Translations under genes and position numbers: made by a program
In this document: positions 40,788 to 49,954 of the stretch, piece after piece
Position numbering within the stretch: position 1 is the stretch's first letter
How the letters are laid out: every line of letters starts with the position of its first letter
Notes under the pieces: generated by a model
Told to the model about the DNA's origin: nothing
The model's database searches: none
The model's input: only the letters and a program-made list of their open reading frames with translations
Assembly: GCA_016719295.1 (NCBI GenBank)
Contig: JADKAF010000001.1
Location: 2,790,001 to 2,854,000, forward strand
Source of the DNA: Planctomycetota bacterium
Lineage (GTDB): Bacteria; Planctomycetota; UBA1135; JADKAF01
DNA: 64,000 nt
Direction: 5' to 3'

Positions 40788-43766
40788 TCAATCATGACGC
40801 GGCTCGAAAGCGAGAGTGCGGGGTTCCTCGCCGCGACGCCCTTGCGCGGGCATGTCGCGGCGGCGGAGCGCCGGCCGGAAGCCCGTGCCGCGAGAAGGCT
40901 CGGGCAAGTAGGTGACGAAGCGGGGCAAGCGGTAGCTCATGGGATCGGAGCGCAGGAAGCCGCCGCCCTTCACGCCGGGCGTGGCACGCGGGTCCTGGCG
41001 ATCGTCGCGATAGACGAACTCCTCCAGATTGCCCGTGAGATCCGAGATCCCATAGGGGCTCTCGTCGCCGAGGCAACATCCGGCCGGTCGCGGCAGGAGA
41101 GGTGCGGGGGCCGAGGAATCGGTGAGCTGCCCCGAGCAGCTCGCCCAATCGAAGCCGCTCCCCCACGCGAAGATGCGCCCGTCGGCGCCGCGCGCGGCGA
41201 GCTCCCACGAGAGCGCCCACGGCAGCTCGTAGATCCACGGCGAGCCGCGCTCCGCTTCGCGCTCGGTGGCGTACGCGCACCACGCGAGCGCATCTTCGTA
41301 GCGGATCGAGCAGACCGGCAGCGCGCCCAGCTCGGGCGGCGAGATCGCGAGCGTCTGCGGGTCGATGCTCCACGGCGCGGGCTCGCTCTCCTGCCGCCAA
41401 TCGCGCGGCAGGTGCTTCGCGATCGAGCCGCCGCGCGAGCGCTTCCAGCGCAGGACCTCCAAGTACGCGTCGAAGCAAAGCTCCGTCCGCGCGAGGTAGA
41501 ACGGCTGGATCTCGCGCAGCGAGAGCGGCGGCGCTTGGATCGAACGCCCGCGATCGCCGCCGGAGAGGAACGGGGTCCCTTCGAGGCGCACGAAGCCCGC
41601 GGGCACCTCGCCCACGCGATCGAGCTGCGCGCGGAGCGCGGGCTCGTGCGCGTCGAGGCGCGCATCGAGGTAGAGCGAAACGCGCGCGTCGACGTAGCCT
41701 TCGGCGCGGATCCAGAGCAGGTACGAGCCGACGGGCAGGGTGCCCGGGAGCTGGTCGAGCGCGAAGCTGCCCTCGGCGACGGCGAAGAGCGGGTAGAGGG
41801 TGCGCGGTCCCGCGGGATCCGCGGGATCGACGGGGTAGCTCTTCCCCGGCGTCCACGCGGCCTCCGCGGGAAAGCCGAGCGAGCGTCCTTCGCGATCGCA
41901 AGGCACCGGCAGCAGGCGCTCGCTCTGCCAGCTCGCGGGTGCGAGCTCGCGCTCCTCGACGTAGCGGAAGAGATGCACGCGCGCCTCCGCCGGCGTCACG
42001 GCGAGCGCGAACGAGCGCCTTGCGCGCGCCTCCGCACGCGGCGCGGCGCCCGAGCCGACGAGGCGCAGGAGATCGCTCTCCAGCTCCGTGCTGCCCGCTT
42101 CCCGCGCGAAGGCGAGCCCCGGCTCGAGCAAGGCCCGGCTCGCTCGCGCGCGCTCTCCCTCGTCGAGCACCGGAGCGAAGCCCTGCAGCTCCTCGAAGCG
42201 CTGCCAGAGCAGCGCCTGCGCGGCGTCGCGCAGCGAGGTTCCGCTCGCGCCGAGGCGCGCGCGCTCGGCGCGCTCCTCCGCGTCGAGCGGTCGCTCGTGC
42301 GCCGCGGCGGCGAGCTCGTCGAGGCGGCGATGAGCGGAGGCGAGCGCGTCGAAGCTGTCCCGCAGCTCAGCCGCGCGCGCGGGCAGCGCGGCGAGATACG
42401 CCTGCCCTTCGCTCTCGAGCGCGCGCCAGCGCAGCACGTCGCGCCCGAGCAGGAAGAGTGTGGCGAGCACGAGCGAAGCGGCCGCCGTCGCGGCTGGGAT
42501 CGCGATCGCGGGATGGCGCCGCGCGCCCTGCACGCATCGGCGCCAGAGCCCCGGCGGGCGCGCGACGATCGGGCGTTGCGCGAGGAAGGCGCGCAGATCC
42601 GCGGCGAACGCGGCGGCCGAGGGATAGCGATGCTCCGCTCGCTTCTCGAGCGCCTTCGCGGCGATCACCGAGAGCTCCCACGGCACGAGGGGCTCGCGGC
42701 GCTGCGCGTCCATTGGCACCTCGCGCAGCACGGCCTCGAAGATCTCGCGCGCGTCGGCGCCGTCGCGCAGCGCATACGGCGTCTCGCCGACCAGCGCTTC
42801 GTAGAGCACGACGCCGAGCGCGTAAACGTCCGTGCGCTCGTCGAGCGCGCCGTGCTCGCGCGAGATCTGCTCGGGCGCCGCGTAGAGCGGCGTTCCCGCG
42901 AACCCGCCCGTCGCGGTGAGCGCCGCTTCGTCCGCGAGCCGCGCGACGCCGAAGTCGACGAGGCGCGCGGCGCCGCGCTCGTCGATCAGCAGGTTCGCCG
43001 GCTTCACGTCGCGGTGCAGCACACCGTTCTGATGCGCATGCTCGAGCGCCTCCGCGGTCTCGGCGAGCAAGCGCGCGACGCAGGTCGCATAGCTCGCGTC
43101 CCGCGCGTGCGTTCCGCTGGAGCCGCTCCGCGGCGCCTCGAGGTCGGTCGTCGCTTCGGCGAAGGCGCTGGTCGCGCGGCGCGTGCTGACCTCGCCGAGC
43201 AAGTGCTCGACGCGCCTCTGCGCGAAGGGCACGCGATGCAGCGCGCGCAAGCGCTGCTCGAGCGAGACGCCGCCGCGCACGAGCTCCATCGCGAGGAAGG
43301 GCGGCTCGTGGGCGAGGCCCGAGCGATAGATCGCGACCAAGTGCGGATGCGCGAGGCGCGAGAGGGCGGCGACCTCGCGCTCGAAGCGCTGGCGCGCGTC
43401 GCCGAGGACGAGCCGATGCGCGGGCAGGAGCTTCACCGCGACGCGGCGCGCGAGCACGCGATCGCGCGCTTCGTAGACGACGCCCATCCCGCCGCGACCG
43501 AGCTCGCGCAGGAGCTCGAACTCCTCGACGCGCTGCAGAGTGGCACTCGCCTCCGCGCGCGCGGCGGTCGGCGCGAGGTCGAGCTCGCCGATCGCGAGCA
43601 GGCGCGCGTGCAGCGCGCGCAGCCCATCGGCCTGCTCGGGGAAGCGCGCGCAGAAGGCCTCGAAGTCGCCGCGCCCTTCGTGATGCTCCTCCAAGTAGAG
43701 TGCGAGCAGGTCCTCGCACGGAGCGAGGTCGGCGGCGGTCGTCGCGCGCGACGGGTTCGAGCTCAC
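40788..43766 (-). CDS. Transmembrane Ser/Thr protein kinase with C-terminal formylglycine-enzyme-like domain
   Basis: A 992-aa protein. Residues ~80-400 are a protein kinase with the full set: GRGGMGVVYEA, AVKLL, HRDVKPANL, DFGVA and TPLYAAPEQ. One membrane helix follows (~residue 420-440). The extracytoplasmic part has ~250 coiled residues and ends in an FGE/SUMF1-type domain (FVRLEGTPFLSGGDR, ISDLTGNLEEFVY, VKGGGFLRSDP, GFRPALRRR). Such domains oxidise Cys in sulfatases or have been reused as C-type-lectin-like binding modules. A kinase with FGE outside could report on an external ligand. Start ATG overlaps the sigma stop (ATGA). Confidence 0.9.
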   Translation of the reverse strand: MSSNPSRATTAADLAPCEDLLALYLEEHHEGRGDFEAFCARFPEQADGLRALHARLLAIGELDLAPTAARAEASATLQRVEEFELLRELGRGGMGVVYEARDRVLARRVAVKLLPAHRLVLGDARQRFEREVAALSRLAHPHLVAIYRSGLAHEPPFLAMELVRGGVSLEQRLRALHRVPFAQRRVEHLLGEVSTRRATSAFAEATTDLEAPRSGSSGTHARDASYATCVARLLAETAEALEHAHQNGVLHRDVKPANLLIDERGAARLVDFGVARLADEAALTATGGFAGTPLYAAPEQISREHGALDERTDVYALGVVLYEALVGETPYALRDGADAREIFEAVLREVPMDAQRREPLVPWELSVIAAKALEKRAEHRYPSAAAFAADLRAFLAQRPIVARPPGLWRRCVQGARRHPAIAIPAATAAASLVLATLFLLGRDVLRWRALESEGQAYLAALPARAAELRDSFDALASAHRRLDELAAAAHERPLDAEERAERARLGASGTSLRDAAQALLWQRFEELQGFAPVLDEGERARASRALLEPGLAFAREAGSTELESDLLRLVGSGAAPRAEARARRSFALAVTPAEARVHLFRYVEERELAPASWQSERLLPVPCDREGRSLGFPAEAAWTPGKSYPVDPADPAGPRTLYPLFAVAEGSFALDQLPGTLPVGSYLLWIRAEGYVDARVSLYLDARLDAHEPALRAQLDRVGEVPAGFVRLEGTPFLSGGDRGRSIQAPPLSLREIQPFYLARTELCFDAYLEVLRWKRSRGGSIAKHLPRDWRQESEPAPWSIDPQTLAISPPELGALPVCSIRYEDALAWCAYATEREAERGSPWIYELPWALSWELAARGADGRIFAWGSGFDWASCSGQLTDSSAPAPLLPRPAGCCLGDESPYGISDLTGNLEEFVYRDDRQDPRATPGVKGGGFLRSDPMSYRLPRFVTYLPEPSRGTGFRPALRRRDMPAQGRRGEEPRTLAFEPRHD

Positions 43767-44380
43767 GGCGCGTCGCTCCGCGGCGCGGCCGTGTCCGCGC
43801 GGCCTTCCTCCAGCCAGCGCGCGAGGCGCGCCTGCGCGCGCGAGAGCAGCGCGCGCACCGCGCCTTCGGTCGGCAGCCCGAGCTCGGCGCGAATCTCCTC
43901 GTTCTCCAGCGCGAGATAGCGACGGAGGAAGATCACCTCGCGCTCGCGCTCCGGCAGCGCGTCCAGCCCCGCGCGCACGCGCTCCTCGAGCTCGTTCCCC
44001 CCCGCGATCTGCGAAGGCGATGGTCCGGCCGCGACCAGCTCGGGAGCGCGACCTCCGTCGAGCGAGCGCACGCGCTCGGCGTCGCGCTTCTGCGCCGAGA
44101 GGGAACGCAGGCGCTGCAGCACCTCGTTCTCGGCGCAGCGCAGGAGCCAGGCGAGGAACGAGCCTTCGCCGCGGTACTCGAAGTGCTCGAGCTTCGCGAA
44201 AGCCTTCATCAGCGCGTCCTGCACCGCGTCCTCGCTGTCGGCGATGGCGGCGTAGCGCCCGCGGACGAGGCGCTTCAGCGCCGCCCGCAAGCGCTCGCGG
44301 TAGCGACCGAAGAGCTCCTCGGCCGCCGCGGCGTCGCGCGCTTGGGCGCGCTCGATCAAGGTACGGGTGTGTGCGTCCAC
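43763..44380 (-). CDS. ECF-family RNA polymerase sigma factor coupled to a kinase
   Basis: A 205-aa sigma factor. Region 2: LFGRYRERLRAALKRLVRGR, then SEDAVQDALMKAFAKLEHFE and GSFLAWLLRCAENEV. Region 4: PEREREVIFLRRYLALENEEI and PTEGAVRALLSRAQARLARW. This resembles the planctomycete ECF01-type sigma factors that are genetically linked to Ser/Thr kinases. The stop overlaps the kinase start by four bases. The kinase probably controls this sigma factor by phosphorylation, directly or through a partner, replacing a classical anti-sigma. A hairpin terminator upstream separates it from the next minus-strand gene. Confidence 0.94.
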   Translation of the reverse strand: MDAHTRTLIERAQARDAAAAEELFGRYRERLRAALKRLVRGRYAAIADSEDAVQDALMKAFAKLEHFEYRGEGSFLAWLLRCAENEVLQRLRSLSAQKRDAERVRSLDGGRAPELVAAGPSPSQIAGGNELEERVRAGLDALPEREREVIFLRRYLALENEEIRAELGLPTEGAVRALLSRAQARLARWLEEGRADTAAPRSDAP

Positions 44381-44394
44381 GAGAAGGTGAATAA

Positions 44395-44411
44395 GCCCCT
44401 CACCGAGGGGC
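44395..44411 (-). terminator. Intrinsic-type terminator after the secreted protein gene
   Basis: On the minus strand, GCCCCTC pairs with GAGGGGC around a 3-nt loop, followed by TTATTC. It lies 75 bp after the stop of the secreted gene at 44486 and just before the sigma factor start, so it should isolate the sigma-kinase operon from the gene upstream. Confidence 0.7.
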
Positions 44412-44485
44412 CCGGCAGCAAGCCTACCCGTGGAACAATGCGCTCCGTCCGAGGTCGCACGGGCGGAGCGGATTTTCTCGCCGGC

Positions 44486-45667
44486 TCAGTTCAGCACGAT
44501 CGAAGCCGCGTCGCTGAGGCCGAGCCCGCCACCGGGGCAGAGCATGATCCACTGCCCGCAGATCTGCAGGCCGCAGAGCAGGTAGTTGCTCGGGATCGGG
44601 AGGGCGAACGACGCCTGACCGCCGCATGCACCGGGCCCCCCGCCGATCGCGACGCCGGGCGAGAAGAAGTTCGGGATGCCGAGCTCGAGCGGGCCGCAGA
44701 GGCCGATCGGGATCTGGGTGCAGGGGCCGCCGAGGTTCAGCATCAGGACCGCGGTGCCGCCGAGCGGCGCCTGATCCAGCGTGATGCCGAAGCAACGGCT
44801 CCCGATCACCGGCTCGCCCGCGACGCCGATCCGCGGCTGGCACGGAGCGCAGCCCGGACCGGAGCAGCCCTGAGCGAAGAGGCGCGCGGGCGCGGGACGG
44901 CGCGCGAGGCCGACCAGGTGGCGCGCCGGCTGCACGCGCGCGTAGCGGCAGCAGTTCTGCACGTTCCCCGCGGTGTCGAGGGTCAACACGGTGCCTTGGT
45001 CATCGGTCACGAAGAGCGCGCGTGCGCACGGATCGAGGGTGATGCCGCGCAGCGAGAGCGGCGCCGTCGCGCCCTGGCAGAGCACGCGGAAGATCTGGCG
45101 CACGCGACATTGGCCGCCGCCGAGTACCAAGTTCGCGACCTGACCGGTGGCGTCGCAGACCCAGAGGCTGCCATTCGAAGGGTCGAGCTCGACGCCGGTG
45201 AGCGGTGAGTTCAGGCCAGCGGGCAGGCGGCAGAAGTCGCCGAGGTTCCCGAACTGGCAAGGGCGGAAGTCGTAGTAGCCGACGTGCACCGCATCGGTGA
45301 AGTACATGCGGCCCGCGTCCTCGTCGACGGCCATCCCGGTCCAGCCGCTGGTGGCGATCTGCGGGATCACCACGCGGCAGATGCCGTTGCAGTTGAGGTC
45401 GGTCGCGACGAGCAAGAAGCCGTCGGTCGTGTAGACGTTGCCCGTGCAGGTGCCGTAGGCGATGCCGCCCGCGGGGTCGGCGATCGGGTTCGCGAGGCTC
45501 GTCGAGTCGCAGATCGCGAGCGCCGTGCAGTCGCGCAGGAACTCGTGGATGCGCGGGACGGGCAGCGCTCCGGTGCCGGTGTCGAGGCCGAGCAGGCTCT
45601 GGGCCGAGGCGAGAGCGGGAGCGCCGAGGGACAGCGCGAATACGAGCAGGCCAGTGCGGAGGTGCAT
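44486..45667 (-). CDS. Secreted Cys-rich propeller-like protein, family member A
   Basis: A 393-aa protein with a signal peptide ending PALASAQSLLGLDTGTG. It contains repeated TPVLDG/GIAYGT-type blocks of about 45 residues (GWTGMAVDEDAGRMYFTDAV, LTGVELDPSNGSLWVCDATG, LRGITLDPCARALFVTDDQG), as in NHL/SMP-30-like beta-propellers. After this comes the Cys motif CSGPGCAPCQPRIG and a beta domain ending DAASIVLN. The first propeller and the Cys motif are shared with the protein at 54485, so these are paralogues. Probably an extracellular or periplasmic binding protein; the ligand is unknown. Confidence 0.83.
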   Translation of the reverse strand: MHLRTGLLVFALSLGAPALASAQSLLGLDTGTGALPVPRIHEFLRDCTALAICDSTSLANPIADPAGGIAYGTCTGNVYTTDGFLLVATDLNCNGICRVVIPQIATSGWTGMAVDEDAGRMYFTDAVHVGYYDFRPCQFGNLGDFCRLPAGLNSPLTGVELDPSNGSLWVCDATGQVANLVLGGGQCRVRQIFRVLCQGATAPLSLRGITLDPCARALFVTDDQGTVLTLDTAGNVQNCCRYARVQPARHLVGLARRPAPARLFAQGCSGPGCAPCQPRIGVAGEPVIGSRCFGITLDQAPLGGTAVLMLNLGGPCTQIPIGLCGPLELGIPNFFSPGVAIGGGPGACGGQASFALPIPSNYLLCGLQICGQWIMLCPGGGLGLSDAASIVLN

Positions 45668-45889
45668 GACGGGGACTCCTCGAGGGCGGGTACTTGAGCG
45701 GGGAGCGGACTCGGGATCAATGCGGATCGCGGACGGCGCGCACGCGCGACTCCGGAGATCCCGGGGGAGATCGTCGACGTCGGTGGTACCGCTGACGAAC
45801 GATCGGTGTGGCCGGGAAAGACGCAAAGCGCGCCGCGAGGGTGCCGTGCGAGCCGACATTCCGCGGCGGACGAAGCCCCGAGCGTTCCC

Positions 45890-48800
45890 TCAGCGCCCGC
45901 GCGACTCGGGGTGCGCGTTCAGATGGAAGAGGTACTCCCACCAGTTCGCGAGCCGACCATCGGGAGCGCGCCCCGCTCGACGCGGGAGGTGCGCGAAGAA
46001 CCAGCGCTGGTAGCTCCGGTGGTGGTCGGGTCCGCCCCAAGTCTCGCAGGAGACCAGGGGCGTCAAGCGCGGCTCCGGCAGCGGCAGCGGCCAGAGCTTC
46101 CAGTCGGCGGCGTTCGAGGGGACCGCACGCGGATTCGCGTAGTCGTAGTCCTTCTCGCCGTTCACCGGGAAGTGGCAGTTGCCGACGCCGCCGAGACCGG
46201 GGTGCTTCGCGTCGTACGCGGAGAACCGCTCCCACGCCGAGCGACGTTTCTCCGCACGCCACTTCCCGACCTGCGGCTCGTAGACGTGGGAGAGGATCGA
46301 CTCGGTCATGTGCCCCAAGTCGTGGATCATCTCCGCGACGCCGCGCTCGTAGTTGAAGCCGAAGATCACGAAGAGGCGCTGTACTTCCTCGACGTCGAGG
46401 CCGGGCGAGTTACACCAGTACGCCTTCGGCCCCACCATCTGCGTCTCGTAGAAGCCGAACGCGGGCCCGCCGAACATCCACACCTCATCGACGGTGCCGT
46501 TCGCGACGAGGGCCGCGAGCCCGTGCTCCTCGACGAGCTTCGCGTAGTCGAGGCGATCCGGATCGTGCCACTGGCCCGCGGCCTTCGCGGCGAGGTAGCT
46601 CGCGTCGTCGTACGCGAAGCCGTCGACCTTGCGGGGATAGACATCGAGGTCGCGCCACTCGACGATGCGGTGCTTCACGTAGCCGCCCGAGGCGCTGTGG
46701 AGATCGCGGCGATACTCCTCCGCGAGGAGGCGCGGATCGTTCCAGCCCGCGTGCTTCGAGAGGCGGAGCTCGCCGCCCGCGCCGTCCGCGACGAGCGGAT
46801 CGAAGTTCAGCACCAGCACCTTCGGCTGCAGCACCGGCTCCTCGTACCAGACCGGGTGTGCGAAGACGCCGTCCTTCACCAGCGGGAGCGGATCATCGCT
46901 CGCCGCGGGAGCGTAGGGATCGAAGCAGACGATCTCGCCGGTGGCGGCGTCGAAGAGCGCGACTTCGCCCCAGGGCAGCGAGCAGAGATGGCTCGGGTTC
47001 ACGAGCCCGCGACCTTGCAGGCCGCTCTTCTGCTCCCAGCGCCGCAGCAGCGCGCCCGCGGGACCGCGTAGCTCGAGCTCCCACGGGGAAGAAGCATGGA
47101 GGAGAAGCGCATCCCCGCGCGGTGTCGTCAGCCGCTGAGCCGCGCGCCCGAAGGCCACGCGTCCATGGACCGCGACGGGCGTCGCTGCAGAGGCGAGCTC
47201 CTGCGGTGCGCGGCAAGGCCGCCAACGCCCGGGCCCATCGATCGCGTACCAGCCGCCCCTCGAGCGGCTCCGGACGACGAAGCCCCCCAGGGCATCATCG
47301 TAGCGCAGCTCTCCCACCCATTGCGGCAAGGGAGCGAAGAGCTCGACGATCTCGCTCGATCGACCTCGCTCGTCGATCGCGGAGACGCCGTACACCACCT
47401 CGTCTGCGTGCGCATTCACGCCCACCGACTCGCAGCCGTTCTGTTCCCGCACGAGCTGCCACGGCGCCTCGCGCAGGTCGCGACCCTGCGCCCGCTGGAA
47501 GACGCGATAGCGCTCCCTCCTGGACTCGCCGACCGCGGAGGGAGAGGCGCTCCACATCACGCGCCTCCGCTGCACGTCGAAGCGCAGGTCCCGAGGTGCG
47601 GCCGGCCCGTCGGCAGAGGCGAAGTCGGTGACGAGCTCGAGCTCGCAGCGCGTCTCGCCACTCTGAAGCGCGTGCGTGTTCAGCTCGTCGCAGGAGATCC
47701 AGAAGGTAGCCGAGCGTCCGGCGCGTTCGACTCGCGCGAGCAGAAGCGCCCCCTGCCCGCGATCATCGATCGTGCCGAAGGGGCTGGGCCGCGAGCGCCA
47801 ACCGTGCGGAGTGGAGGCTTCCGAACCCGCGCGGTCCGGTAACCGCACTCGCCCTGCGCTGTCCGTCGCGCCGAGAACCTCCGGCGCAGAGCTAGGCCTT
47901 CGTCTCACCCCACACCGGAGCAGGGAGACGATGGCGCCGGAAAGCGCATCGCCGTTCCCATCTCGAAAGCGCAGCCAGGTCTCCGCGGGCATCAGAAGGA
48001 GGCGTTCACCATGCACTCCCCGCGGCAGTCCGCGACAGCGATCGAGATACGCGGTGCAGCTCGGACGAAAGAGCTTCGCCCACGCGGGCCGAGCGAGAGC
48101 CGAGCGCTCGGGGAGAACACCTCCGAGCCGCGCCACCTCCGCGCCGGTGGTCGCGAGCTCCACCGCAGGCCGCTCGTCGAGATCGAAAGCAGAGAGGCCG
48201 CCCAGCTCGCGCAAGAGCTGGCGCACCAGGACCCACGAAGTGAATCGCGCCGGTGAATCGCTGGCGGATGGCGCCCCGAAGAACGCAGCATCGAGCAGCA
48301 AGCAACCCTGGTCGCCGCGCGGAGTCTCCTGCGCAGCGCGAGGAACGACGATGTCTGCGGACGAGCTCGCATACACGATCCGATCCAGCCGCACGCGCGC
48401 TCGACAGGAACGGTGGCCGTCGGCTCCGGGCGACGCGGCGAGCAGCCCATTCACCAGGTCGAGATGCCACTGCACGTGGTGCTCGACCGAGAAGGTCCCG
48501 CAGACGTTGCGCCGCTGGTGGAAGTGCGAGACGGTTTTCGGAGGCACGACGCAGGCGATGGCCCACGCCTCGAGCTCCTCGCGCCGCGCATCGTTCGCTC
48601 GCGAGAGCTCCTCACCGCTCGGCTCGATCCAGAAGTGCAGCTCGCGCGCCTCGGCGACGTACGGCCAACGCACTTCGAAGGTGCGCTCGCCGCGCACCTC
48701 GAGGCCGGCGGCCACGCGCCCGCGACCGAGCTCGACGCCGTCGATGCTGCAGACCCAGGCGAACTCCGTCGCGGGGCTCCTCCCGGTGTTCACGACGTGC

Positions 48801-49192
48801 GCGACGAAGCGCAGCTCCTCGCCCGGCTCCCAGCGCAGCTTCGCGCGAGCGCTCACCGCGACGAGCGCCTCGGGATCCAGGCCCTGATAGCTGGTCTTCC
48901 GCGGCAGGATCTCGACGTGCGTGACGCAGAGATCGGCCAGCGGCAGGTCCTCGTCGAAGCTCGGCCCCGACGCATACGAGAACGAGCGCACGAGCTCCCT
49001 GGGAATGCGCTCGCCGCCGATCGGGAACTCCTGCGGCTCCCACCACACGCGGACCCATGCCCCCTCGTCGCGCACGAGGCAGCTCGCATCGCGAACTCCG
49101 GTAACGAGATGGATCTCGTCGGCGCGCGCGGCCGCGCAGAGCGAGCCGAGCCACGCGAGGAACAACAGCGTCGTTCGCGCGTGGCTCGACAT
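45890..49192 (-). CDS. Very large secreted protein with an HDLGH motif
   Basis: An 1100-aa protein with a Sec signal peptide (TLLFLAWLGSLCAAARADE), start at ATG 49192. Residues ~90-190 resemble a CARDB/Ig domain (LRFVAHVVNTGRSPATEFAW). The middle carries fibronectin-like sections (RYRVFQRAQGRDLREAPW, VVYGVSAIDERGRSSE). Residues ~780-1100 are the most conserved-looking part, with VLNFDPLV, GFAYDDASYLAAKAAG, FGGPAFGFYETQMVGPKAYW and YERGVAEMIHDLGHMTESIL. HDLGH could be a metal-binding HxxxH site, a variant of HEXXH, but the catalytic Glu is Asp. I do not recognise the protein. Five bases separate it from the CBS gene. Confidence 0.78.
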   Translation of the reverse strand: MSSHARTTLLFLAWLGSLCAAARADEIHLVTGVRDASCLVRDEGAWVRVWWEPQEFPIGGERIPRELVRSFSYASGPSFDEDLPLADLCVTHVEILPRKTSYQGLDPEALVAVSARAKLRWEPGEELRFVAHVVNTGRSPATEFAWVCSIDGVELGRGRVAAGLEVRGERTFEVRWPYVAEARELHFWIEPSGEELSRANDARREELEAWAIACVVPPKTVSHFHQRRNVCGTFSVEHHVQWHLDLVNGLLAASPGADGHRSCRARVRLDRIVYASSSADIVVPRAAQETPRGDQGCLLLDAAFFGAPSASDSPARFTSWVLVRQLLRELGGLSAFDLDERPAVELATTGAEVARLGGVLPERSALARPAWAKLFRPSCTAYLDRCRGLPRGVHGERLLLMPAETWLRFRDGNGDALSGAIVSLLRCGVRRRPSSAPEVLGATDSAGRVRLPDRAGSEASTPHGWRSRPSPFGTIDDRGQGALLLARVERAGRSATFWISCDELNTHALQSGETRCELELVTDFASADGPAAPRDLRFDVQRRRVMWSASPSAVGESRRERYRVFQRAQGRDLREAPWQLVREQNGCESVGVNAHADEVVYGVSAIDERGRSSEIVELFAPLPQWVGELRYDDALGGFVVRSRSRGGWYAIDGPGRWRPCRAPQELASAATPVAVHGRVAFGRAAQRLTTPRGDALLLHASSPWELELRGPAGALLRRWEQKSGLQGRGLVNPSHLCSLPWGEVALFDAATGEIVCFDPYAPAASDDPLPLVKDGVFAHPVWYEEPVLQPKVLVLNFDPLVADGAGGELRLSKHAGWNDPRLLAEEYRRDLHSASGGYVKHRIVEWRDLDVYPRKVDGFAYDDASYLAAKAAGQWHDPDRLDYAKLVEEHGLAALVANGTVDEVWMFGGPAFGFYETQMVGPKAYWCNSPGLDVEEVQRLFVIFGFNYERGVAEMIHDLGHMTESILSHVYEPQVGKWRAEKRRSAWERFSAYDAKHPGLGGVGNCHFPVNGEKDYDYANPRAVPSNAADWKLWPLPLPEPRLTPLVSCETWGGPDHHRSYQRWFFAHLPRRAGRAPDGRLANWWEYLFHLNAHPESRGR

Positions 49193-49197
49193 CGCGC

Positions 49198-49827
49198 TCA
49201 GCCCTTCCCGCTCTTCTTGCCCTTCGAGCCGTTCGACTTCGCCGTTTGCGGCGCCGGCGTGCTTGCGGGCGCCGGAGCTGGTGCCGCGGCCTTCGGCGCG
49301 GGCTTGAGCTCCATGGGCTTCGCAGCGGCCTTCTCCGCGTGCGCCTTCGCTTGGGCCTTCGCGGCATCGCGCTCCGCGTGCGAGCGCGAGACCTCGGCGA
49401 GCGTGGTCGCCACTGCCTTCTGCAACGCGCCCTGATCGGCGCCCGCCGCACGAGCGGCGGCACGCGCGAGATCGTTCAGCGAGACGATGCCTTCGACGGC
49501 GCCGTGGTCGTCGACGACGATCAAGCGGCGCAGGCCGTTCTGGCGCAGGCGCTCGTGAGCGCGCTCGGTGCTCTCGCTCGCGCGGCAGGTTACGACCTGC
49601 GTGACCATGATCGACTCGATCGGGATCTCGCTGAGCTTGCGGCCCTGCGTATACGAAGCCATGCAGAGGTCGCGATCGGTGACGACGCCGAGCAGCGCGT
49701 TGGTCATGGGCTCGACGATCGGGACGACGCCGCAGTCCTTGTCCCACATGATCCGCGCGGCTTCGCTCAGCGGTTCGAAGGGACCGCAGCACGCGGCGGG
49801 GTGGCTCATCACTTCGGAGATGTTCAT
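49198..49827 (-). CDS. CBS-pair protein with Ala/Pro/Lys-rich tail
   Basis: A 209-aa cytoplasmic protein. Two CBS motifs form a Bateman module: MSHPAACCGPFEPLSEAARIM...GVVPIVEPMTNALLGVVTDRDL, then IMVTQVVTCRASESTERAH...RRLIVVDDHGAVEGIVSLNDL. Such modules bind adenosine nucleotides. The last ~65 residues (AKAQAKAHAEKAAAKPMELK, APAPAPASTPAPQTAKSNG) are disordered and basic like a histone-H1-type tail, suggesting nucleic-acid or membrane contact. AAGGA eight bases before ATG 49827 supports the start. It precedes the 1100-aa protein gene by 5 bp. Confidence 0.87.
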   Translation of the reverse strand: MNISEVMSHPAACCGPFEPLSEAARIMWDKDCGVVPIVEPMTNALLGVVTDRDLCMASYTQGRKLSEIPIESIMVTQVVTCRASESTERAHERLRQNGLRRLIVVDDHGAVEGIVSLNDLARAAARAAGADQGALQKAVATTLAEVSRSHAERDAAKAQAKAHAEKAAAKPMELKPAPKAAAPAPAPASTPAPQTAKSNGSKGKKSGKG

Positions 49828-49954
49828 CGGAGGATCCTTCGGTGCGCGGCGCGGGCAGAGTCTCTCGGCGGCGCCGACGCGGTTGCTTCTGGAACCCGAG
49901 ATAACCCGCTGCCCCTCTGATGACAAGGGGCCCAGGAGCGGAGAGCGCGCTTCT

